NCBI RefSeq assembly: GCF_009711125.1
Contig: NZ_WMIB01000004.1
Coordinates: 124,001 to 188,000, forward strand
Length of the DNA stretch: 64,000 nt
Direction of reading: 5' to 3'
Source: Metabacillus mangrovi
Lineage (GTDB): Bacteria; Bacillota; Bacilli; Bacillales; Bacillaceae
The position numbers and the translations under genes are program-made. Numbering within the stretch: the first letter of the stretch is position 1; every line of letters begins with the position of its first letter. The notes beneath the pieces were generated by a model. That model did not search any database and was not told the DNA's origin. It saw only the letters and a program-made list of their open reading frames with translations. Below, piece after piece: positions 1 through 8,644 of this stretch.

Positions 1-903
1 CCAGAAGATGAGATCATTGTAACTGCAGGGGCCAGCCAGGCGATTGACATCAGCCTGAGGACGATATTGGATGCCGGAAGCGAGGTCATTCTCCCGGGAC
101 CTGTATATCCGGGGTACGAGCCGATTATCAGGCTTTGCGGCGGAGTTCCGGTTCATGCTGATACGACGAGAACGCAATTTAAATTAACGGCAGAGCAGAT
201 CGAGGCAAGGCTGACGGATAAGACGAGATGTGTGATCCTTCCCTACCCATCGAATCCTACGGGGATGACATTAGATAAGGAAGAGCTCCAGAAAATCGCA
301 GACCTGCTGCGGAACAGGGACATTTTTATCCTCTCAGATGAAATCTACAGCGAGCTCGTCTTTACTGAAGCCCATTATTCGATTGCAGAGATGCTGCCCG
401 AACAGACAATTGTCATTAATGGCCTGTCCAAATCCCACAGTATGACGGGATGGCGGATCGGGTTTGTATTTGCGAGGAAGAACATCATAAAACATATGCT
501 GAAGGTGCATCAATACAACGTTTCTTGCGCATCTTCCATTTCCCAGAAGGCAGCTTATGAAGCATTGACGAACGGAATGGACGATGCTCTTATCATGAGA
601 GACCAGTACCGGAAGAGAATGGAATATGTTTATGGCAGGCTCATCAAAATGGGGATTGAAACAGCAAGGCCTTCCGGTGCATTTTATATCTTCCCATCCA
701 TAAAAAAATTCGGGCTTTCTTCATTCGACTTTGCTTTATCATTAGTCAGTGACGGCGGAGTGGCGGTTGTACCGGGAAGTGCTTTTTCAAGCTATGGAGA
801 AGGCTATATCAGGATCTCTTACGCCTACTCTCTTGAGGAGCTTGAAAAAGGGATGGACCGGCTAGATCACTACATTCGCAATGTAGTGCAGCCTGCTTAT
901 TAA
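1..903 (+). CDS. patA: PatA-like PLP aminotransferase (5' end outside window)
   Basis: Class I/II pyridoxal-phosphate aminotransferase. The B. subtilis counterpart, PatA, transaminates N-acetyl-L,L-diaminopimelate in lysine synthesis. The frame is open from base 1, so about 300 C-terminal residues are present and roughly 90 N-terminal ones lie upstream. Visible motifs are VTAGASQAID at the cofactor phosphate site, YPSNPTG (substrate/cofactor Asn), SDEIYSEL (Asp and Tyr) and SKSHSMTGWRIGF with the Schiff-base lysine. A GSAFSSYGEGYIRIS stretch near the end carries the substrate-carboxylate Arg. It faces a kinA-like kinase and shares a terminator with it, as expected from the kinA-patA neighbourhood of B. 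subtilis. The family assignment is firm; the exact substrate rests on synteny. Confidence 0.9.
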   Translation, partial: PEDEIIVTAGASQAIDISLRTILDAGSEVILPGPVYPGYEPIIRLCGGVPVHADTTRTQFKLTAEQIEARLTDKTRCVILPYPSNPTGMTLDKEELQKIADLLRNRDIFILSDEIYSELVFTEAHYSIAEMLPEQTIVINGLSKSHSMTGWRIGFVFARKNIIKHMLKVHQYNVSCASSISQKAAYEALTNGMDDALIMRDQYRKRMEYVYGRLIKMGIETARPSGAFYIFPSIKKFGLSSFDFALSLVSDGGVAVVPGSAFSSYGEGYIRISYAYSLEELEKGMDRLDHYIRNVVQPAY

Positions 904-904
904 C

Positions 905-942
905 GAAAAAAAGGACGCTCATCTCTGCGGGCGTCCTTTTTT
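905..942. terminator. Bidirectional terminator between patA and the kinase
   Basis: A stem of AAAGGACGC and GCGTCCTTT is flanked by an A-run and a T-run, so it can stop transcription from both sides. The kinase stop codon lies inside the hairpin. Confidence 0.85.
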
Positions 943-2697
943 AATGGGAAAAGCAAGCGTAAACGTGGTGCCGGTCCCCGGCTCACTAATGAGGGATACC
1001 TTCCCGGAATGGTTTTCAATGATATTATATGTAATCATCAGCCCCAGTCCGGTCCCTTTTTCTTTCGTGGTAAAGAAGGGATCCCCCATTTTGGTGAGAA
1101 CAGACTCAGGTATCCCTTCTCCTTCATCCTGTACCTTTATGATCACTTCCTCCTCTTCAAAAAAGGAGCTGATGATCACTTTCCCTCCATTTGGCATAGC
1201 GTCAATCGCATTCTTGATCAAGTTTATAAAAACTTGCTTCAGCTGATTCGGATCTCCATGGAGAATGGCTTCCTCTCTCTCGTGTCTATTCTCTATATAT
1301 ACCCCTTTTAAGTTTGCCTGCGTCTCCAGCAGTGTGGTTACTTCCAAGATCAGTTTTTTCATATCTGTTTTAACAAAAACACTGGCTTGAGGCTTTGCGA
1401 GCACCAATAGTTCACTGAGGATTAACTCGATCCGGTTCAGTTCCCCGAAAATAATTTCAAAGTACTGCTCGTTTTGATTCTCCTTCGTTTTCATAAGCTG
1501 CAGAAAGCCTTTGATGGCTGTGAGAGGATTCCTGATTTCATGGGCGATCCCTGCCGCCAGCTGGCCCGCTACCGAAAGCTTTTCAGAGCGCAAAATTAAT
1601 TCTTCCGTTTTTTTCTTTTCAGATAAATCCCGAAGAATGACCTGAACGGCAGGCTCTCCGAAATAAGAGGTCGGGATGCAGACCATTTCTGTATAAATGC
1701 GCTGATTTTCGTACGTTCTCCAAGAGATTTCACCAACCTCTGAATCCGTTATCCCCTTCAGAACCCTCTCGAGCATCTCCATCGCATGCTGCTGCTGATC
1801 TCCGTCCATAAACTGTGTAAAACCCTTACCGAGCATATCCTGATAACCGGCTGCTTTGAACATTTTCACTCCGGATTCATTGATAAATACCCACTTGCTG
1901 CTATGAATAACAGCTATCGTATCCAGTGAATTTTGAACAAGCCGCTGATACCGTTCCCGGCTTTTCTGCAGGACCCGCTGAAACCTTTTGCGGGCTGAAA
2001 TGTCCAAAAGCACAATTAGCTCTGAATTTTTGTGCTGGAAAACGGTGGAGGAGGATTTCACCTCAAGTTCGATGGGAGTCCCGTCCAGCCTGCGCCACGT
2101 CTGTTCGGCAGCTCCGGTCTTCCCCCCATGGCGAAGCCTTTCAATTCTGTCTCTGAAAATCTCCTTGTACTCGTCCCCGATAAGCTGCAGGGCATCCAGA
2201 CCAATCAGCTCCGCTTCATTCGCATGCAGCAGCCCGGCAGCTTCTCTGTTTGCATATTGAATCGTTCCGTTTTCCATAATGAGCAGAGGGACAGGCATCT
2301 GGTCCAGATAAGCACTCTCTGATCCATCATTCAATAAGGACGGATTATATGCTGGCTCATGATCCAATTCGCAGGGAGCCATCTTCAAAACAATTTCTCC
2401 ACTGCTGTTCTCACCGGGCCCTGTATGGATATAGTCCATAGAGGCTTCCATCCAGATATAGACTGAATCACCCGTCTTTAAACGGAATGTGCATGGATAC
2501 ATATGATGCTGATGATGAAGATAGGTCTTTAAAGCGCCAAGATCTTCATTATGTACAAAATCCGTGAGGTGTCCTCCGGTAATCTCTTTACTGCTTTGCT
2601 TCATTATGGCTGAGGCATTTGCTGATATGTATAAAATGTTGCCGCCGTGATCAAGCACTGCATAAATAGTAGCGGTTTTCTCTATCTTGTAATCCAT
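919..2697 (-). CDS. kinA: KinA-like cytosolic three-PAS sporulation histidine kinase
   Basis: A 592-residue sensor kinase without membrane segments. Three PAS-like domains (about residues 5-110, 130-240 and 250-365) precede a HisKA domain with AAGIAHEIRNPLTAIKG, the phospho-acceptor being about His386. An HATPase domain follows with LIKNAIDAMPNGG (N box), DEGEGI and GTGLGL (G boxes). Length, lack of transmembrane helices, three PAS domains and position beside patA match B. subtilis KinA, which feeds phosphate into Spo0F. The start at 2697 is chosen for the AAAGGGGGGG ribosome site ahead of it; a start 12 codons upstream would lack one. PAS sequences diverge quickly, so KinA orthology is inferred from architecture and neighbourhood. 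Confidence 0.78.
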   Translation of the reverse strand: MDYKIEKTATIYAVLDHGGNILYISANASAIMKQSSKEITGGHLTDFVHNEDLGALKTYLHHQHHMYPCTFRLKTGDSVYIWMEASMDYIHTGPGENSSGEIVLKMAPCELDHEPAYNPSLLNDGSESAYLDQMPVPLLIMENGTIQYANREAAGLLHANEAELIGLDALQLIGDEYKEIFRDRIERLRHGGKTGAAEQTWRRLDGTPIELEVKSSSTVFQHKNSELIVLLDISARKRFQRVLQKSRERYQRLVQNSLDTIAVIHSSKWVFINESGVKMFKAAGYQDMLGKGFTQFMDGDQQQHAMEMLERVLKGITDSEVGEISWRTYENQRIYTEMVCIPTSYFGEPAVQVILRDLSEKKKTEELILRSEKLSVAGQLAAGIAHEIRNPLTAIKGFLQLMKTKENQNEQYFEIIFGELNRIELILSELLVLAKPQASVFVKTDMKKLILEVTTLLETQANLKGVYIENRHEREEAILHGDPNQLKQVFINLIKNAIDAMPNGGKVIISSFFEEEEVIIKVQDEGEGIPESVLTKMGDPFFTTKEKGTGLGLMITYNIIENHSGKVSLISEPGTGTTFTLAFPIKKGRPQR

Positions 2698-2925
2698 GGC
2701 TTCCCCCCCTTTCGGAAAAGCATTAATGAACACCTTTTTCTTTCACCTGTTTTTCATTGTAATTCTTCTGCATCCAGGAAATCAGCCTAACTCACCATCT
2801 ATCCAAAAGCGGCTGTTTACAAATCTACCCACTCATTTACTTAAATGATTCGAGAAGATCTGTCTATATCCTTCCTTCTCTTTCAATTCTTTCCAACATT
2901 ATTCATGCTGTTATCAAACGAAAAG

Positions 2926-2973
2926 GAAAAAGGACTGCCGGAAACCAGATCACCTGGTTACACGGCAGCCCTT
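2926..2973 (-). terminator. Terminator of the small basic protein gene
   Basis: The stem CGGCAG.CCT pairs with AGGACTGCCG around an inner hairpin AACCAG/CTGGTT. On the minus strand it ends in TTTTT, shortly after the stop at 2992. Confidence 0.75.
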
Positions 2974-2991
2974 ATTGGCATCAGCAGGAAT

Positions 2992-3174
2992 CTAGTGCAT
3001 TCCTTTATACTGACCCTGATTTTTGGCAGCCTTTTCTTTTTTCGCTTTTTCATGATGAAGTTCATTTACGTGATGGCTTCCTGATTCATGAGCAAATTCA
3101 GAATCTGTTTTGGCTGCGTCAAAGCCTTTCTTGTTTTTCTGATCTGCATGGTGTTTTTTTGTTCTTTTTGCCAC
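2992..3174 (-). CDS. Small Lys/His-rich hydrophilic protein, unknown
   Basis: A 60-residue protein with no hydrophobic segment and a very high content of Lys, His, Ala and Glu; it begins MAKRTKKHHADQKNKKGF. It has a GTG start with GAGGTGA six bases upstream, and its own terminator follows, so it is a real short gene rather than a chance frame. The composition resembles the minor small acid-soluble spore proteins of Bacillus, but I cannot match it to a named family and give no function. It lies between pbpH and the kinase gene, in the same direction as both. Confidence 0.65.
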   Translation of the reverse strand: MAKRTKKHHADQKNKKGFDAAKTDSEFAHESGSHHVNELHHEKAKKEKAAKNQGQYKGMH

Positions 3175-3319
3175 TATGAATCACCTCTTCATCAGATTAG
3201 GCAATCGGTGCCGGCTCTTAGTTTTCTCCAAATCAACACACAGTATCGTTGTCAGTATTTGCTTTTTTTTACGTGTTCGGGGATTCTCCTGCATGTAAAG
3301 CGAGTCATGGCATTTCAGG

Positions 3320-5482
3320 CTAGCCGGAATCAGCTGGGCTGCTCAATTTCACTTGGGCTTTATCCGGTTTGTTTTCATATTCTTTCTCAAGCTTTACGTA
3401 AGCTTTCATGATCCGGTCGCCGATGATTCTGCTCGCTGCGGTTGCCGATGTCTTTTCTCTTACTCCGGGGACCGTTACACTGAAAGCTACTTTCGGCTGT
3501 TCTGCAGGATAAAAGCCGACAAAGGTGACATTGCTGACTTCCTTGAGCTTGATTCCCTGCTCAATGTTCGTGTAAAAAGACTCGGTTGTCCCTGTTTTCC
3601 CTGCTACATCCATTCCTTGAAAGTAAGCTCGGGCTGTTCCCCGGGACCCTTTTGTAACCATTGTCATGCCTTCTTTAATCCTGGCAATTTCGTCCGGAGT
3701 ATTATCGATGGCATTCAAAATTTCCGGCTCTCTCTCGATAATTAAAGGTCCCAGTTTGTTTTCATTCAGCGGCTCATGGATGGATTTAACGACCCTCGGT
3801 TCAATCCGGTAGCCTCCGTTGGCGATCACAGAAATATATTGTGCCATTTGCAGCGGGGTATATGTGTCATACTGGCCGATCGCCACATTCAATAAAAGCC
3901 CTCCGACTGTATCCGGGTTTGAACGCTGTCCATCCGCTTCACCGGGGAGGTCAATTCCTGTTTTGACACCAAGACCGAACTGATCATACAGGTTGCGGAT
4001 TTTCAAAAGATCATCCGGGCCGGCAGGAAAGCTGCCGTTTGGAACATATGGAATATCTGCGATTTCCATCGCTGTCCTGAACATATACACGTTTGAGCTG
4101 ACCTCGAGCGCCGTCCTGTCATCCACCCATCCACTCGGATGAAGAGATTTTTTGGGAGGGGTATTTTTCAGCAAAATCGGTATATTGTCATTGAATGACG
4201 TCCCAGGCTTGAGGCCTTCCTGAAATCCGGCAAGAATGGTCGCACCCTTTACGGCAGACCCCATTTCGTACTGGGTAGTATAAGCTCCATATGAAAAATC
4301 ATAATACTTCTTCGAATTGTATCGGTCGTAGCCCTTTCCAGCCATCGCCAGCACGTCACCTTGATAAGGATCCATCATGACGGCGAATGCTCTGTCTGCA
4401 TAAGGACTTACTGCAATAGCCTTTTTGAGTTCTTCCTCAAGGATCTTTTCCACTTCCTGCTGCAGCTCTGCATCAAAAGTCAATTGCAGATCCAAACCGC
4501 GCCGTCCCGGATCAGCCAGCCGTTCGGTAAGGGTGTTGCCATTTTTATCGGTCACGAATTCTACCTTCGCTTTTTTAGGGTTGAGGTATTCTTCATACTG
4601 ATATTCGAGCCTTGATTTGCCGACCCGGTCATTGCGGGCATATCCTCGTGCCTGGTAAAAGGACTTCCGCTCATCCAAAATCCCCTGTGTGGCTGTAGTA
4701 ACTCCTCCGAGTACACTTTGCAGCGTGTTTCCATAAGCGTACTGCCTGTTCCAGTCCGTGATAATATTGATACCCGGCATGGATTCTATATTTTCAGACA
4801 CTCTTGCCAGTTCGTCATTTGTAAGCATGCTGCTTGCTTCAGCGGCTTTCCCTGCAGTGGGGATCTGGGATTTAATGACCTGGGGCTCATACTGATACCC
4901 TGCAGAGAAGCGTTTATACAGCACAGCCAGCTCAAGTTCTTCCGGACTGCTTTTTATGCGCGCAATTTCCGCGTCCGGTACCCGTTCGACCTGAAGCTTA
5001 TATTGATCTTTTCCGCTTTTTTTTAGTTCGGAATCCTTTAATAACGCTTTAGCTTCCTCTTCATGGGATGCAAGCCAATAATCCCTTATATCCCTTTCGC
5101 TTTTTTGTCCTGCGGTAAAGGCAACCGCATCCTGCTCGACTTGGATAAGGGCTGCCAATTTTTTAGCTGTCACTAATTTATCCTTGGTTTTCGTGTTCTT
5201 TTCTACTGTATAGGTAATAGCAGGAACGCTGACATTATCGACCACTACCCTCCCGTACCGGTCATACATCTTGCCGCGCGGCGCCGGGTAGGATGAAATA
5301 TTCGCTTCCGTTCTTGTTACTTCTTTCGTATATTCTTCGCCTTTAACAATCTGTACGACTCCAAGCCGTACAATCAATAAGGTGAAAATGAGAAACACGC
5401 AGAAGAAAAAAATGTTAATCCGGAAATGGCGTGCCCTTTTGAGCTTCCGGTTCTCAGATGTATGTGCGGTTTGCTCAGTCAA
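3320..5482 (-). CDS. pbpH: Class B penicillin-binding protein, PbpH type
   Basis: A 720-residue monofunctional transpeptidase acting outside the membrane to cross-link peptidoglycan, in the elongation group of B. subtilis PbpA/PbpH. It has a short basic cytoplasmic tail, one membrane anchor near residues 22-45, a PBP dimerisation region starting with YPAPRGKMYDRYG, and a C-terminal transpeptidase domain. All three active-site motifs are intact: SAVK (MGSAVKGATI), SSN (LEVSSNVYMF) and KTG (AGKTGTTES). The start is TTG, preceded by GGGAGAAAAGG. The gene is divergent from the ykwD-like gene and stands in its B. subtilis neighbourhood. Length agrees with the roughly 700 residues of PbpH. Confidence 0.9.
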   Translation of the reverse strand: MTEQTAHTSENRKLKRARHFRINIFFFCVFLIFTLLIVRLGVVQIVKGEEYTKEVTRTEANISSYPAPRGKMYDRYGRVVVDNVSVPAITYTVEKNTKTKDKLVTAKKLAALIQVEQDAVAFTAGQKSERDIRDYWLASHEEEAKALLKDSELKKSGKDQYKLQVERVPDAEIARIKSSPEELELAVLYKRFSAGYQYEPQVIKSQIPTAGKAAEASSMLTNDELARVSENIESMPGINIITDWNRQYAYGNTLQSVLGGVTTATQGILDERKSFYQARGYARNDRVGKSRLEYQYEEYLNPKKAKVEFVTDKNGNTLTERLADPGRRGLDLQLTFDAELQQEVEKILEEELKKAIAVSPYADRAFAVMMDPYQGDVLAMAGKGYDRYNSKKYYDFSYGAYTTQYEMGSAVKGATILAGFQEGLKPGTSFNDNIPILLKNTPPKKSLHPSGWVDDRTALEVSSNVYMFRTAMEIADIPYVPNGSFPAGPDDLLKIRNLYDQFGLGVKTGIDLPGEADGQRSNPDTVGGLLLNVAIGQYDTYTPLQMAQYISVIANGGYRIEPRVVKSIHEPLNENKLGPLIIEREPEILNAIDNTPDEIARIKEGMTMVTKGSRGTARAYFQGMDVAGKTGTTESFYTNIEQGIKLKEVSNVTFVGFYPAEQPKVAFSVTVPGVREKTSATAASRIIGDRIMKAYVKLEKEYENKPDKAQVKLSSPADSG

Positions 5483-5636
5483 AATCCTTTTCTCCCTTCC
5501 AATCTTTTGGATCTGAAACGTACAGAATACACCTGTCCTGCTGTTCTATGCAGCATGAAGATATCTGTCCAATGCGGAAGATGCTGATATCCGCTTTTGA
5601 TTTTGAAATCGTTTATGTTTGTAAAATAACATCCTA

Positions 5637-5664
5637 ATTGTAACACTTTCGTAATAATTGTCAT
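5637..5664 (-). promoter_or_regulatory. Candidate promoter of pbpH
   Basis: On the minus strand ATGACA (-35) is followed after 16 bases by an extended -10, TGTTACAAT. This predicts a leader of about 150 bases before the TTG start. It is a consensus match only. Confidence 0.4.
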
Positions 5665-5881
5665 ATGTCGAACGGCCTATTTTGACTGTCAACCTTTTTA
5701 TCAATGAAATAACTTCAACTGTTTACATTTTACGGAAATAAAAAAAGAGATGATGCTGTCTGCTTACAAAAAGATAGCTGGAAGAATAAGAGTCTGAGAG
5801 GGTTCCATGAAAATGGAAAAGAATGTTACAAAGACTGTTCTGTCAATGGAAAACCGTGGGATAAATATTACAAAACAAGCG

Positions 5882-5890
5882 TGTTATGAT
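5882..5890 (+). promoter_or_regulatory. Candidate extended -10 promoter of the ykwD-like gene
   Basis: TGTTATGAT is an extended -10 match about 67 bases before the ATG at 5957. There is no convincing -35. It would give a leader of about 60 bases ending in AGGAGG. Confidence 0.4.
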
Positions 5891-5956
5891 GAGTTTGTGC
5901 AAGAGAGAAGCACATCACGCAAACGAACAAACAATTTTTTAGGAGGTTTTTATTTT

Positions 5957-6784
5957 ATGAAGAAAACAACTAAGAAATCTTTCATTATATCAGTCGCAGC
6001 TGCGGCAGGATTCACTGCATTCGGTGGAGGCAACCCGGCAAGCGCTCAGGAACTATCCCAGCAAAATGTGCAGGCTAAAGTAGCAGAATTAAGCGAAAAA
6101 CTGAACGTAAGCCCTGAGCAGGTTCAAAAAGCGGCAGATGGCAGCGGACAGCAGCAAATTCAGGAACAGGTACAGCAGTTCATGGGTAAACAAGGACAGG
6201 CTGGACAGCAGCAGGCTCCTGCCCAAAATCCTGACTGTGCACCTCAAGCTCAGGCTCCTGAGCAAAAACAGGAAGCTGCACCGGTTCCTGAACAAAAACA
6301 GGAGGCTCCTGCTAAAGAAGAAGCTGCAGCTCCGGCAAAAGCACAAGCTGCACCGGCTAAAGAGCAGGCTTCCGAGCCTAAATCTGAAACAGCTAAATCC
6401 GGCGCTCTGAGCGAGTTTGAACAGCAAGTAGTAGAACTGACAAACCAAGAGCGTGAGAAACAAGGTCTTAAGCCGCTCGCTGTTGATGAAGAAGTCAGCA
6501 AAGTAGCAAAAGAAAAGTCTGCAGATATGCAGAAAAACAACTATTTTGACCACAACAGCCCGACTTACGGTTCTCCGTTCGATATGATGAAACAGTTCGG
6601 TGTGGATTACAAAACTGCAGGTGAAAACATTGCAATGGGGCAGAAATCCCCTGAAGAAGTAGTTCAAGCATGGATGGACAGCGAAGGACACCGCAAAAAC
6701 ATTATGAACCCTGAATTCACTCACATTGGTGTAGGCCATGTAGAAGAAGGCAACTACTGGACTCAGCAATTCATCGGAAAATAA
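5957..6784 (+). CDS. ykwD: Secreted CAP/SCP-domain protein, YkwD-like
   Basis: A 275-residue exported protein. A signal peptide (MKKTTKKSF, a hydrophobic core, then PASA-QE) is followed by a short helical region, a low-complexity Gln/Ala/Pro/Glu/Lys stretch at about residues 65-150, and a C-terminal CAP domain of about 120 residues. CAP marks visible are NNYFDHNSP, GENIAMG, GHRKNIMNPEF and NYWTQQF. Proteins of this type in Bacillus are extracellular or spore-coat associated and their biochemical role is not settled. The start at 5957 has a perfect AGGAGG and puts the signal peptide at the terminus; the frame is open upstream to 5807 but lacks both features. Confidence 0.88.
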   Translation: MKKTTKKSFIISVAAAAGFTAFGGGNPASAQELSQQNVQAKVAELSEKLNVSPEQVQKAADGSGQQQIQEQVQQFMGKQGQAGQQQAPAQNPDCAPQAQAPEQKQEAAPVPEQKQEAPAKEEAAAPAKAQAAPAKEQASEPKSETAKSGALSEFEQQVVELTNQEREKQGLKPLAVDEEVSKVAKEKSADMQKNNYFDHNSPTYGSPFDMMKQFGVDYKTAGENIAMGQKSPEEVVQAWMDSEGHRKNIMNPEFTHIGVGHVEEGNYWTQQFIGK

Positions 6785-6798
6785 TCAGGCAGATGCTC

Positions 6799-6829
6799 AA
6801 GACAGCCGCTATCAGCGGCTGTCTTTTTG
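6799..6829 (+). terminator. Terminator after the ykwD-like gene
   Basis: AAGACAGCCGCT pairs perfectly with AGCGGCTGTCTT across a three-base loop, followed by TTTTT. It lies between convergent genes. Confidence 0.85.
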
Positions 6830-6849
6830 CATTGCATGGGCATGGAAGC

Positions 6850-7722
6850 TCATTGCTGCTGCTTCCACAGTTTATAAAGCGCATGGGTACCGCTGTTTTC
6901 TTCCCCCATCTCCTCCAGCTGCCCGAACAGGGAGAGGGCCAGATCAAGACCTGGTGTATTAAGGCCGAATTGTTCAGATTCTTCTTTCGCAATTCTCATA
7001 TCCTTAATGAAATGCTTTACATAAAAGCCCGGTTCAAAATTGCCCTGCAGCATTCTCGGGGCCAGATTTTGAAGCGTCCAGCTCCCGGCGGCACCTGTGG
7101 TGATGCTTTTCAGGACATCTTCCGGGTCCAGTCCCGTTTTTTCAGCATAAGCGAGAGCCTCACAGGCAGCAATCATTCCGGATGAAATGGCGATCTGATT
7201 GCTCATTTTTGTATGCTGGCCTGAACCTGCAGGACCCTGATGGACAATATTATTGCCCATCGCTTCAAACAGAGGCAGACATTTGGTGTAAGCTTCTTTT
7301 TCCCCGCCAATCATAATGGCAAGCCTCGCTTCTCTCGCACCGACGTCTCCGCCGGATACAGGGGCATCAACCGCATGCATGCCATTTTTTAAGGCTTCTT
7401 CGGCAATCTCTTTTGCAAGCGATGGTTTTGAGGTTGTCATATCGATCAGGAAAGCACCTTTTCGTGCTGACTTGATGATTCCGTCCTCTCCCAGGTAGAT
7501 GCTCTCCACATCACTCGGATAGCCTACCATCGTGATGACATAGTCAGCATCCGCCACGGCTTCTTTAACAGTTGCTGCCCATTCAGCTCCCCGATCCAGA
7601 AGCTCTGCTGCTTTTTCCTTTGTTCTCGTGTAGACGGTTAATTCATAGCCCTTGTCCATCAGGTGGCCGGCCATGCTTTTCCCCATCACACCCGTTCCGA
7701 TGAACGCCACTTTTTGTGTCAT
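6850..7722 (-). CDS. ykwC: Beta-hydroxyacid dehydrogenase, YkwC family
   Basis: A 290-residue NAD(P)-dependent dehydrogenase of the 3-hydroxyisobutyrate / tartronate semialdehyde reductase family. A Rossmann domain with FIGTGVMGKSMAGHL is followed by the substrate motif DAPVSGGDVGARE and the catalytic lysine in HTKMSNQI, then an all-helical C-terminal domain. The start at 7722 follows GGGGAG; a longer frame to 7854 lacks a ribosome site and overlaps the upstream SDR gene. It lies 20 bases downstream of the SDR gene and is probably co-transcribed with it. The substrate cannot be read from sequence. Confidence 0.88.
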   Translation of the reverse strand: MTQKVAFIGTGVMGKSMAGHLMDKGYELTVYTRTKEKAAELLDRGAEWAATVKEAVADADYVITMVGYPSDVESIYLGEDGIIKSARKGAFLIDMTTSKPSLAKEIAEEALKNGMHAVDAPVSGGDVGAREARLAIMIGGEKEAYTKCLPLFEAMGNNIVHQGPAGSGQHTKMSNQIAISSGMIAACEALAYAEKTGLDPEDVLKSITTGAAGSWTLQNLAPRMLQGNFEPGFYVKHFIKDMRIAKEESEQFGLNTPGLDLALSLFGQLEEMGEENSGTHALYKLWKQQQ

Positions 7723-7741
7723 CGTTCTCCCCGCCCTTTCT

Positions 7742-8527
7742 TTATATAGATTTGACCAGTCCTCCGTCGACAAGAAGCGTCTGTCCGGTAACATATGTAT
7801 TCGCTCCTGAAAGAAGGAAAACCGCATAATTTGCAAACTCTTCCGGCTCTCCATAGCGCCCGAGCGGAATCATGGCTTTATTTTTTTCCGTAACTTCTTC
7901 TGCGGTTTTCCCTTGTTTTTCAGCCACCGTTCGGTCCAGAAAGGCAACCCGCTCTGTCGCGATCCGCCCAGGTGCAACCGTATTAATGAGAATCTTCCTT
8001 TCTGCGAGCTCCTGTGCAAGAGTTTTCGTTAATCCTGCAATCCCAAGCCGGAAAGTGTTGGAAAGAAGCAGACCGGAAATCGGCTCTTTAATCGAAGAAG
8101 AGGCGATGTTTACAATTCTTCCTCCGCCGCTGTTCATGTACGGCAAAACTTCTCTAATCAGCCGTACGTGGCTGAGAAGGTTCAGCTCAAATGCTGACTG
8201 CCAATCCTCATCGGACAGTTCATCAAACGTTCCTGCTGGCGGGCCGCCGGCATTATTCACAAGAACATCGATTTCACCGAACTCATCAACGGTGAACTGA
8301 ACGAGCTCTTTAATTTGTCCGGCATCCTTTAAGTCGCATACCTTGCTTACCACTCGTCCATCTCCAAGGTAGGCCAATTCATGCTGCACTTTTTCAAGTT
8401 TATCCGCATCCCTGCCGCAGAGAACAACGTTTGCTCCCTCCTGGGCGAGCTTCGCGGCAACAGCCTTTCCGAGGCCCTGGCTCGAAGCTGCAACGATAGC
8501 CGTTTTATGCTGAAGATTTAAATCCAT
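7742..8527 (-). CDS. Short-chain dehydrogenase/reductase with non-canonical active site
   Basis: A 261-residue SDR-fold oxidoreductase. The cofactor loop reads AASSQGLGKA, the NNAGG motif is present, and the C-terminus ends TGQTLLVDGG as in 3-oxoacyl-ACP-reductase-like SDRs. The usual Tyr-x-x-x-Lys is not seen: the corresponding stretch is GLLLSNTFRLGIAGL, with Asn and Arg where Tyr and Lys are expected. A subgroup of SDRs carries such an SNxxR signature and its chemistry is less clear. The start at 8527 is favoured by AAGGGG at good spacing; a GTG three codons earlier is possible. It precedes ykwC as a likely two-gene operon. Confidence 0.82.
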   Translation of the reverse strand: MDLNLQHKTAIVAASSQGLGKAVAAKLAQEGANVVLCGRDADKLEKVQHELAYLGDGRVVSKVCDLKDAGQIKELVQFTVDEFGEIDVLVNNAGGPPAGTFDELSDEDWQSAFELNLLSHVRLIREVLPYMNSGGGRIVNIASSSIKEPISGLLLSNTFRLGIAGLTKTLAQELAERKILINTVAPGRIATERVAFLDRTVAEKQGKTAEEVTEKNKAMIPLGRYGEPEEFANYAVFLLSGANTYVTGQTLLVDGGLVKSI

Positions 8528-8616
8528 TCCTACCACCCCTTGCGGTTGATACCCTCATCTTATCATATACAGTTGGCCGGCGGATATTAAGCCGTCCTGC
8601 ATCCTGCATGAAGCAT

Positions 8617-8640
8617 AAAAGGCAGCATGGCAGCTGCCTC
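8617..8640 (-). terminator. Terminator of splAB
   Basis: GGCAGC and GCTGCC flank a six-base loop and are followed on the minus strand by TTTTATG, directly after the splB stop. Confidence 0.75.
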
Positions 8641-8644
8641 TTTT

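Larger units (their letters stand above)
5483..5956. other. Divergent intergenic region pbpH/ykwD
   Basis: 474 bases between divergent genes, AT-rich. It holds one candidate promoter in each direction (listed separately). The frame continuing upstream of the ykwD-like start to 5807 has no ribosome site or signal peptide and is taken as leader. I see no further gene. Confidence 0.6.

Noticed and set aside
5807-5956. Longer N-terminus for the ykwD-like protein
   Set aside because: No ribosome site at 5807; the signal peptide and AGGAGG place the start at 5957.
6089-6769. 226-codon minus-strand frame
   Set aside because: Antisense to the CAP-domain gene; Cys/Phe/Leu/Arg-rich composition created by its Ala/Gln/Glu-rich codons.
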